This document shows positions 1 through 5,084 of a stretch of 6,404 nt of DNA, piece by piece. This stretch comes from Thermoplasmata archaeon (GTDB lineage Archaea; Thermoplasmatota; Penumbrarchaeia; Penumbrarchaeales; Penumbrarchaeaceae). The notes below the pieces were generated by a model that did no database searches, was not told where the DNA came from, and saw only the letters and a program-made list of their open reading frames with translations. The translations under genes were made by a program, and so were the position numbers. Positions within the stretch are counted from its first letter, which is position 1, and each line of letters opens with the position of its first letter. The DNA is taken from assembly GCA_023145185.1 (NCBI GenBank), contig JAGLEG010000232.1, forward strand, positions 1-6,404, in the 5' to 3' direction.

Positions 1-109
1 CCACCTCTCCCTCCCGGGTGATCTCCCCTTCCTCGCCCTGGGCCATCAACGCAAAAGGCCCCAAAACAAGCAGGGCGATGACCGTGAGCATACCCGCCAT
101 CTTTCGCAT
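1..109 (-). CDS. Secreted protein of unknown function, N-terminal fragment (3' end beyond window)
   Basis: Reading leftward from an ATG at 109, an open frame of 36 codons runs to the window edge. It begins MRKMAGMLTVIALLVLG and continues PFALMAQGEEGEITREGEV. This is a typical Sec signal peptide: a basic n-region (R2, K3), a hydrophobic core at about residues 5-22, and a possible cleavage near MAQ-GEE, followed by an acidic, hydrophilic mature start. The start is chosen because the signal peptide begins exactly there and no in-frame ATG is seen just upstream. No Shine-Dalgarno sequence is visible. A weak TATA-like TTAATCTA on the minus strand (about 131-138) sits roughly 25 bp upstream, so a leaderless transcript is possible. 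It follows pepT on the same strand after 59 bp. Its function cannot be told from this fragment. Its overall style resembles the exported protein at 4390-5082, but I cannot show homology. Confidence 0.72.
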   Translation of the reverse strand, partial: MRKMAGMLTVIALLVLGPFALMAQGEEGEITREGEV

Positions 110-130
110 AAGTTCGCATCTAAATGCGAA
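103..130. repeat. Three TTCGCAT motifs (two direct, one inverted) at a gene start
   Basis: TTCGCAT occurs at 103-109 and again at 113-119, a 10-bp period close to one helical turn. Its reverse complement ATGCGAA is at 124-130. The second and third copies form a perfect 7-bp inverted repeat with a 4-nt spacer (CTAA). The first copy contains the start codon of the truncated secreted gene (complement of 107-109). Such an arrangement over a transcription or translation start could be an operator or a hairpin affecting initiation. This role is inferred; no regulator is identified. Confidence 0.5.
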
Positions 131-146
131 TAGATTAACCTTTCCC

Positions 147-161
147 TCCCTTGAGAAGGGA
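147..161 (-). other. Small hairpin just downstream of pepT
   Basis: TCCCTT (147-152) and AAGGGA (156-161) form a perfect 6-bp stem around a 3-nt loop, 8 bp past the pepT stop codon. No T-run follows on the minus strand, so it is not a classical intrinsic terminator. Archaeal termination relies mainly on T-rich tracts. It may be an RNA 3'-end structure or chance. Confidence 0.25.
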
Positions 162-168
162 AGAGCCA

Positions 169-1422
169 TCAGTTCGCTTTTTCAACGTATATCTTCAACA
201 GCTCGATTATGGTCCGCTGTGCGGCCTCGAGGGAGGGGGCCGGAACGTACTCCCTCTTCGAATGGAAGTTCATCCCCCCGGCGAATAGATTTGGGGTCAA
301 CAACCCCTTGTAGGAGAGCATGGCCCCATCGGTTCCCCCCCGGATGATGGTCTGGATGGGCTCCACCCCTGCCCTCCTTACCGCCTCCACCGCATATTCC
401 ACGACCCTGGGGTCCTCGTTCAACTTGTACTTCATGTTCCGATACGACTCCTTGATCTCCAGGTCTATCACGGCCCGGGGATATATGGACCTCTGAACCT
501 CCGCGATGGATCCCAGAATCCCCATCTTCTCCTTCATCTTCTCCATGTCGTGGTCCCTGATGAGCACCTTGAGGGTGGCCTCCTCCACTCCCCCCTCAAT
601 GTGATGGGGGTGCAGATAACCCACTCGATCCTCCGTCATCTCGGGCGAGATGGTCACGGGGATCATCGTGGCGATCTCCGCGCATATCCTCACGGCGTTC
701 ACCATCTTGTCCCTGGCATATCCCGGATGGACGTTGATACCCTTCACCGTGAACTTCGCGGACATGGCGTTGAATGTCTCATCCTCCACCTCCCCGACCT
801 CGCCGCCGTCCACCGTATATGCAAGGTCCGCCCCGAACCTGGGAACGTCGAAGAACTTCGTCCCGTTCCCCACCTCCTCATCGGGGGTGAAGCCAATCCT
901 GACCCTCCCGTGGGGAATGGTCGGGTCGTCCAACATCTGGGCTACGGCGGCCATTATCTCCGCGATCCCCGCCTTGTCGTCAGCCCCCAACAGCGTCGTC
1001 CCGTCGGACGTGATTATCGTGTTTCCGATATTCTCGAGCAGATGGGGGTTCTCCCCGGCCGTTATTATCACGGATGGATCGCCTGGAAGGGCGATATCTC
1101 CACCGTCGTAATCCTCGTGCAGTATCGGTTTGACGTCCTTACCCGAGACGTCCGGGGAGGTGTCCACGTGGGCTATCAGGCCGATCGTGGGGACCTTCTC
1201 CGGTGCGGGATGGTCCGGCGGTATGTTTGCCGGCAGGGTCGCCATGACGTACCCGTATTCGTCCATCACGACGTCCTCGATGCCCATCCCCTTGAGCTCT
1301 CCCTCGAGAAGGGAGAGAAGCTCCTTCTGTTTCTCCGTCGAGGGGTATCGGTCCTCCACCTCGTCCTTTGACTGAGTGTCCATTTTCACATATCTTAGAA
1401 ATCTATCCAGTACGTCCGACAT
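169..1422 (-). CDS. pepT: Peptidase T (tripeptide aminopeptidase), M20 family
   Basis: This is a cytosolic dizinc aminotripeptidase that removes the N-terminal residue from tripeptides in peptide turnover. From the chosen start the product is 417 aa, close to the roughly 410 aa of bacterial PepT, and it aligns with that family throughout. Visible active-site residues are H85 and D87 in AHVDTSPD, bridging D148 in LLGADDKAG, the general base E182 and ligand E183 in TPDEEVG, D205 in YTVDGG and H387 in NFHSK. H232 (NVHPG) and R361 (IRGGTDG) fit the dimer-contact and substrate-carboxylate positions. The order is catalytic half, lid/dimerisation domain (about 215-330), then the remainder of the catalytic domain. 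The frame is open up to 1488, but the third ATG of an ATGATGATG run (1422) is preferred because AGGTGAT (1427-1433) lies at ideal spacing. It is divergent from priL. PepT is best known from bacteria, so lateral acquisition is possible but unproven here. Confidence 0.95.
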   Translation of the reverse strand: MSDVLDRFLRYVKMDTQSKDEVEDRYPSTEKQKELLSLLEGELKGMGIEDVVMDEYGYVMATLPANIPPDHPAPEKVPTIGLIAHVDTSPDVSGKDVKPILHEDYDGGDIALPGDPSVIITAGENPHLLENIGNTIITSDGTTLLGADDKAGIAEIMAAVAQMLDDPTIPHGRVRIGFTPDEEVGNGTKFFDVPRFGADLAYTVDGGEVGEVEDETFNAMSAKFTVKGINVHPGYARDKMVNAVRICAEIATMIPVTISPEMTEDRVGYLHPHHIEGGVEEATLKVLIRDHDMEKMKEKMGILGSIAEVQRSIYPRAVIDLEIKESYRNMKYKLNEDPRVVEYAVEAVRRAGVEPIQTIIRGGTDGAMLSYKGLLTPNLFAGGMNFHSKREYVPAPSLEAAQRTIIELLKIYVEKAN

Positions 1423-1426
1423 CATC

Positions 1427-1433
1427 ATCACCT
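1427..1433 (-). promoter_or_regulatory. Ribosome binding site AGGTGAT deciding the pepT start
   Basis: On the minus strand AGGTGAT matches the complement of the archaeal 16S rRNA 3' end (AUCACCUCC). It overlaps the first ATGs of the ATGATGATG run (1428, 1425), so only the third ATG at 1422 has workable spacing. This selects the 417-aa product over longer alternatives. Confidence 0.7.
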
Positions 1434-1474
1434 TTGGGGGGACACAGCGCCAGCCTCTTTTTATCTTTTTGGCA

Positions 1475-1483
1475 GATATATTC
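1475..1483 (-). promoter_or_regulatory. Putative TATA box for pepT
   Basis: GAATATATC on the minus strand is TATA-like. An archaeal start about 25-27 bp downstream would lie near 1452, giving a leader of about 30 nt that includes the pepT ribosome binding site. A second AT-rich stretch (AAAAAGATAAAAAG, 1457-1470) is a weaker alternative. The call rests on composition and spacing only. Confidence 0.45.
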
Positions 1484-1502
1484 ACCAACCCCCTCGGGCA
1501 TC

Positions 1503-1509
1503 TTTATAT
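1503..1509 (+). promoter_or_regulatory. Putative TATA box for priL
   Basis: TTTATAT is a good match to the archaeal TATA consensus, and predicts a transcript start near 1533 with a leader of about 20-25 nt before the ATG at 1557. A second candidate, ATAAAAT at 1522-1528, would place the start within a few bases of 1557 and give a near-leaderless mRNA. Sequence alone does not decide between them. Confidence 0.45.
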
Positions 1510-1556
1510 CGCCTCCCGCCCATAAAATCCCCGGAGGCACCCCCCTGGACGAAGAT

Positions 1557-2666
1557 ATGAACACCCTGGCACGATATCCATTCCTCGGTCCGGCCAGGGA
1601 GTGGGTCAAGGGGTCGGGCCTCACCATCTCCCAGATGCTCTCCGGAGACCATAACAACGTTCAGCTCCTCGCCAGAAGCAGGGTGGAGAGGGCGATAGAT
1701 GGCTCGGGAGGCGATCGGGAGGCGATGAGCTCCCTGGAGGAGAGCAGGGAGCACCTTCTCTCGTATCCGCTCTCCAGATATATCGTTGCCACGCTAGGGG
1801 ACGGCAACCTCATCAAATGGTTCTCACATGCCGAGGCCGAGGCCGCCCATGCATCCCTTATCCACGAGGATGAGGACCTCATCAGGGATGTGGGCGAGGA
1901 GCTTGGCCTCCCCGAAAGGGACCCACCGGCATCCCAGGGCAGTGAAGCCCCTGCCATCCCCAGGGTCACCAAAGGGATCAGGCCAGGCGGCTCAGGTCCG
2001 GAGAGGGTTGACCACTGGGTGTCGTTCACCGATTACCTGCCGCTCAAACGCCACATCTCCGGTGCGGAATGGGACCTGATCAATCAGCCCATAACAGACG
2101 GGCTGATCCGATTGAACAGAAGCCGCTACCTGAGGCTCATGCAGGAGGCCGTCAAGATCCGGGTCGAGGATGGCCTCGCAGGAAGGGAGGGCAGCATAAG
2201 GGGAAACCCGATACAGGGAACCCTCACCGCCATCAAGATCAAGCTGGATGCGAGGAAGAAGAGATACGAGGCGAAGGACCTGGGCAAGATCACCGTTACC
2301 AGGCTGCCCCCTTGTATCAGGCAGATACTGGGGATGTCTCAGGCGGGTGAGAACCTCCCACATCACGCCAGGTTCTCGCTGGTGACGTTCCTCCATTCGA
2401 TCGGGATGTCCAGGGAGAACATCTTCAAATCGTTCGCAAGGACCCCGGACTTCAAGGCGGACATCGTTCAGTATCAGGTCGACCACATAACAGGTGCCTC
2501 CTCCGCCACCGAATACTCGGTCCCCTCCTGCGAGACCATGAAGAGCGGAGGCGTTTGCTTCAACCCCGATACGCTCTGTGAAAAGGAGTGGATGACACAT
2601 CCCATGACCTACTACAAGATCAAGGGTAAAAAGGGGAGATCCAGGCCTAAAGATGGTGTTTCATGA
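1557..2666 (+). CDS. priL: DNA primase large subunit (archaeal/eukaryotic type, Fe-S)
   Basis: PriL is the non-catalytic partner of PriS. It binds primase to template and primer and helps initiate RNA primers at replication forks. The 369-aa product has the PriL layout: an N-terminal helical domain opening with LARYPFL, a charged segment (about 92-110) ending VGEELGLPERD, a Pro/Gly-rich linker (about 113-140), a core with VSFTDYLPL, and a C-terminal 4Fe-4S domain. It contains exactly four cysteines, C253 (PPCIRQ), C325 (PSCETM), C334 (GVCFN) and C341 (TLCEK), which match the family's cluster ligands. The C-terminus is basic (KIKGKKGRSRPK). The frame is open back to 1368, but similarity begins at about 1557 and promoter-like sequence lies inside the extension. 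No good ribosome binding site precedes this ATG: GGAGG at 1533-1537 is too far away, but is well placed for an in-frame CTG at 1545. The small subunit gene is not in the window. Confidence 0.93.
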   Translation: MNTLARYPFLGPAREWVKGSGLTISQMLSGDHNNVQLLARSRVERAIDGSGGDREAMSSLEESREHLLSYPLSRYIVATLGDGNLIKWFSHAEAEAAHASLIHEDEDLIRDVGEELGLPERDPPASQGSEAPAIPRVTKGIRPGGSGPERVDHWVSFTDYLPLKRHISGAEWDLINQPITDGLIRLNRSRYLRLMQEAVKIRVEDGLAGREGSIRGNPIQGTLTAIKIKLDARKKRYEAKDLGKITVTRLPPCIRQILGMSQAGENLPHHARFSLVTFLHSIGMSRENIFKSFARTPDFKADIVQYQVDHITGASSATEYSVPSCETMKSGGVCFNPDTLCEKEWMTHPMTYYKIKGKKGRSRPKDGVS

Positions 2667-3093
2667 CCAGCGCCTGTCCCCCGTCGTTGTAGAACCCCTC
2701 GAGCACCCCCACCCCAAGAAAACCGGAACTGGTGTAGAACTGCGCCGCTGGGCTATTTCCCTCCCGGACCTCCAGTACAATGGACCTCATCCCCCTCAGC
2801 CTGGCGTACTGCTTGCAGGCCTCCAGCAGGGATGTTCCGATCCCCATCCGGGAGAACTCCCCCCGGACGGCCAGCATCAGGATCCTCAGCGTTGCGTTGT
2901 CCATGGGCACTCCAAGTATGAAGCCGCGGAGGCGCTCCCCGTCATCGGCCACCAGGAATCCCCCCCTGAACCCCTCGTAGAAGTGGGAGAACAATTTCGA
3001 GTCGTACTCCTCCCTCAGCTCGGCACTGGCTATGGAGGCCACCTGGATGAGGTCGCTGGCCTCCACCCTTCTTATCTCGTATTCTGCATCCAT
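2647..3093 (-). CDS. GNAT-family N-acetyltransferase, RimI-like (protein N-terminal acetylation)
   Basis: This 148-aa protein is a single GNAT domain that uses acetyl-CoA. Motif A is visible as strand LRILMLAV followed by FSRMGIGTSLL (residues 80-90), the pyrophosphate-binding loop. The usual Gln/Arg at the first loop position is Ser81, although R82 is adjacent. Motif B has N113, A116, F119, Y120 (likely general acid) and G124-F125, the N-x-x-A-x-x-[FL]-Y-x(3)-G-F signature of RimI and archaeal Nat enzymes. The end (FYNDGGQALVM) also resembles the RimI family ending around YY-x-x-G-x-x-A. The likely role is acetylation of protein N-termini, with small-molecule acetylation as an alternative. 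The start at 3093 fits the domain. No ribosome binding site is near it, while an A/T tract at 3121-3130 lies at promoter distance, so a leaderless mRNA is likely. Its 3' end overlaps priL by 20 bp, tail to tail. Confidence 0.87.
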   Translation of the reverse strand: MDAEYEIRRVEASDLIQVASIASAELREEYDSKLFSHFYEGFRGGFLVADDGERLRGFILGVPMDNATLRILMLAVRGEFSRMGIGTSLLEACKQYARLRGMRSIVLEVREGNSPAAQFYTSSGFLGVGVLEGFYNDGGQALVMKHHL

Positions 3094-3114
3094 GAAGGGA
3101 CGTGAATGTACCTC

Positions 3115-3140
3115 ATGGGAAAAAAAATAACCGGTCCCAT
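3115..3140. promoter_or_regulatory. Inverted repeat flanking an A-tract, probable promoter of the acetyltransferase
   Basis: ATGGGA (3115-3120) and TCCCAT (3135-3140) are perfect 6-bp inverted arms around a spacer holding an A-tract, AAAAAAATAA (3121-3130; eight A's in a row counting 3120), and ACCGGT. Read on the minus strand the tract is TTATTTTTTT, TATA-like and centred about 33 bp before the acetyltransferase ATG at 3093. That predicts a start near 3099. The flanking arms could be an operator; this is an inference. Confidence 0.4.
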
Positions 3141-3205
3141 CATCCGGGAACTATCGAGCACGATCTACCACTTTGATGACCAGGGCCCCATTTGATCCTG
3201 CGATA

Positions 3206-3218
3206 GTTTATAATAAAC
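3206..3218 (+). promoter_or_regulatory. Palindromic TATA box of the aminotransferase gene
   Basis: GTTTATAATAAAC is a perfect palindrome with 6-bp arms around a central A (3212). It contains TTTATA, the archaeal TATA core, about 35 bp before the ATG at 3245. A transcript would start near 3236, giving a very short leader. The box lies inside an upstream extension of the open frame, which argues that translation begins at 3245 rather than at 3173 or 3176. Confidence 0.6.
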
Positions 3219-3244
3219 AGATCATATCCAGAACGGGTGTCCCA

Positions 3245-4393
3245 ATGTTTTCCAGTAGAATGAACGGCAAAGAACTTTCCGGCATACGGAAGATGTTCGA
3301 TCTGGCCATGGTGGACTCCGTCAACCTCGGCCTTGGGGAACCCGATTTCCAGCCCCCGAAGGAGGCGATAGATGCCATGGAGAACGCCATGAGGGGGGGG
3401 TTGAACAAATACGGGCCCACCAACGGCATCCTCCCGCTCAGGGAGGCGATCGCTTTCAGGATGAAAAAGTACTGGAAGGATGCCTCCCCCAACCACGTCG
3501 TTGTAACAACGTCCGGCACGGAGGCCCTGTTCTCCGCCATGCTCACCATAGTTGACAGCGGAGACGGCGTCCACTATCCCGACCCGAGGTTCGTCATGTA
3601 CGAGCCCCATACCAAGATCCTTGGAGGGGTGGCCATCCCCTACAAATTGGCGATAGAGAACGCTTTCAGGCCGGACGTGGAGGAGATGGAGAGGTCCATG
3701 ACCGACCATTCGAAGATGATCATCGTCAACTCCCCCAACAACCCCACCGGAGGCATGATAACCAGACAGGACCGGGACGATATCGTGAATATCGCCAGGG
3801 AGCACGACCTGTTCATTCTTTCGGACGAGGTTTACGACTCCATCATCTTCACGGGAAGCACACATCACTCGTTCCTCGGACAGTACGAGAAGGCCATACT
3901 GGCCAACTCGTTCTCCAAGCTCTATGCCATGACCGGATGGAGGGTGGGATGGCTCGCCGCTGAGAATGAGCTTATCAGAAAGATATCCCTGGCCCATTAC
4001 CACCTGGTCGCCTGCCCCAACACGCCGGTCGAATATGGTGCGCTTGCGGCCCTGAAGACGGGGGACAGGCACATAGATACCATGGTCAGGGAGTTCGAGG
4101 AGCGAAGGGATGTCATCACAAAAAGGATCAACGAGATCCCGGGTTTCCACGCCCTCGCCCCTCCGGGCACGTTCTACTCTTTCCCATCCTTCGATCTGCA
4201 TGGTTCCAAAGGGCGGTTGAAGGCGGAGGAGCTCTCGATGGAACTCGCCAGGAACGGGCTTATCTGCTCCCCCGGCACGGCCTTTGGACCCAACGGTGAA
4301 TATCACCTCAGGTTCTCCTTCGTCAACAACAAGGAGAACATACTCAAGGGCATGGACATCCTGGAAGAGGTGACGAAGAGGTACAGGAGCTAG
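3245..4393 (+). CDS. Class I/II PLP-dependent aminotransferase (aspartate aminotransferase-like, COG0436 type)
   Basis: This cytosolic enzyme transfers an amino group between an amino acid and a 2-oxo acid. The 382-aa product has the expected fold-type I features: N-terminal SGIRKMFDLA, LGLGEPDF (substrate-binding loop), NKYGPTNGILPLREA, TSGTEA (cofactor phosphate loop), NSPNNPTGG with N166 to PLP, SDEVY with D194 to the pyridine nitrogen and Y197, SFSKLYAMTGWRVG with Schiff-base K225, and R356 in HLRFSF to bind the substrate carboxylate. The length is near the 380-400 typical of subgroup I-gamma. Exact substrates (Asp, aromatic, Ala or others) cannot be read from sequence. The start at 3245 follows GGTG (3236-3239) at short spacing and a strong TATA box; the ATG at 3260 is an alternative. 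The stop overlaps the convergent surface-protein gene by 4 bp. A run of eight G (3393-3400) encodes Arg-Gly-Gly. Confidence 0.94.
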   Translation: MFSSRMNGKELSGIRKMFDLAMVDSVNLGLGEPDFQPPKEAIDAMENAMRGGLNKYGPTNGILPLREAIAFRMKKYWKDASPNHVVVTTSGTEALFSAMLTIVDSGDGVHYPDPRFVMYEPHTKILGGVAIPYKLAIENAFRPDVEEMERSMTDHSKMIIVNSPNNPTGGMITRQDRDDIVNIAREHDLFILSDEVYDSIIFTGSTHHSFLGQYEKAILANSFSKLYAMTGWRVGWLAAENELIRKISLAHYHLVACPNTPVEYGALAALKTGDRHIDTMVREFEERRDVITKRINEIPGFHALAPPGTFYSFPSFDLHGSKGRLKAEELSMELARNGLICSPGTAFGPNGEYHLRFSFVNNKENILKGMDILEEVTKRYRS

Positions 4394-5082
4394 GTCCCTT
4401 TGGGCGGCTCCTTCTTGAAGGGCCTCCCCGTATCCTTCTCCCTCAGGTATATCCTCCGATCTCCGTTGGGGTCCTTTACCAACTCAACGTTCTTGTAGGC
4501 CCAGAACCCGCCAGCTCCCAGAATGACAAGAAGTCCGATGATGAAAACGATCAATACGGTGTGCTGTCCGTCATCGCTTTCAGGAGATGTCGCGGTATTG
4601 TTGAGGCCCCCACCGTTGTTGTTTCCAGTATCGACAACTGCTGTCCGGATAACGAAACCCGCCGAGGCCTCATACGTCTCCAGCCTGTCCTCGAAAAGGC
4701 CGTTCACGGTGTATGTCTCGGACTCGCCGGCCGTGGTCCCCGGTGGAATGGTCACGATGACCCTGAATTCATAAGTGTGATCCACCTGGATGCCATCTAT
4801 CGTGGAGGCAGGCGTGATCGTTGCTGCCCATTGACTATCACCCCCCAGGTAAAAGCGCAGGGATGTCTCCAGCGGGACTATCACGCCGTTCTGCTCCTCC
4901 AGCATCCCATATCCCGTGATCTCCACCTGTGTCTCGTTGGATGGATATATCGTTACAAGGACATCCGGGGTATCCACGGTGATCGTCCCCATAAGAGCCT
5001 CTCCGCCCCCCTCCGCAGGTTGAGCGGAGAGCGCGAACATGGCAGCGACCAATCCCAAAGCGACGATACCTGCCCATCTCAT
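4390..5082 (-). CDS. Exported surface protein with one C-terminal membrane anchor, function unknown
   Basis: The 230-aa product has a Sec signal peptide (residues 1 to about 20, hydrophobic core IVALGLVAAMFAL, cleavage probably after LSA), a beta-rich ectodomain (about 32-150), an Asn/Gly/Thr/Ser-rich linker (152-172), a transmembrane helix (about 174-196) and a basic cytoplasmic tail (KNVELVKD to the end). The ectodomain alternates hydrophobic strands and includes VIVTIPPGTTAGESETYTV, which resembles NEW3/NPCBM-associated Ig-like domains of archaeal and bacterial surface proteins. That resemblance is from memory and weak. There are two N-glycosylation sequons, N49-E-T and N161-N-T, and no cysteine. 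The gene starts 2 bp after the glmS stop on the same strand, so the two are probably one transcript. A role in envelope structure or in sensing is possible but not shown by the sequence. Confidence 0.82.
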   Translation of the reverse strand: MRWAGIVALGLVAAMFALSAQPAEGGGEALMGTITVDTPDVLVTIYPSNETQVEITGYGMLEEQNGVIVPLETSLRFYLGGDSQWAATITPASTIDGIQVDHTYEFRVIVTIPPGTTAGESETYTVNGLFEDRLETYEASAGFVIRTAVVDTGNNNGGGLNNTATSPESDDGQHTVLIVFIIGLLVILGAGGFWAYKNVELVKDPNGDRRIYLREKDTGRPFKKEPPKGT

Positions 5083-5084
5083 CT

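Noticed and set aside
147..161. Intrinsic terminator after pepT
   Set aside because: The hairpin is short and no T-run follows it on the transcribed strand; it is kept only as a low-confidence structure.
1290..1325. Imperfect inverted repeat (GAGCTCTCCCT with AGGGAGAGAAGCTC) inside pepT
   Set aside because: It encodes ordinary leucine- and glutamate-rich helix sequence and the arms differ by a 2-nt insertion; it is most likely a by-product of codon use.
550..1371. A 273-codon plus-strand open frame opposite pepT
   Set aside because: It lies wholly within a well-supported PepT gene and its translation shows no family motif or coherent composition.
1368..1556. Upstream extension of priL by 63 residues
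   Set aside because: The extension overlaps the pepT start and the promoter elements, and its translation does not resemble the PriL N-terminus.
1992..2600. A 202-codon minus-strand open frame opposite priL
   Set aside because: It covers the conserved iron-sulfur region of priL in reverse and has no independent support.
3173..3244. Upstream extension of the aminotransferase from TTG 3173 or ATG 3176
   Set aside because: It contains the palindromic TATA box, and the added residues do not fit the usual aminotransferase N-terminus.
3140..4306. A 388-codon open frame on the minus strand opposite the aminotransferase
   Set aside because: The plus strand carries every motif of a class I aminotransferase. 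The minus frame has no recognisable domain and is a GC-rich mirror of the coding strand.
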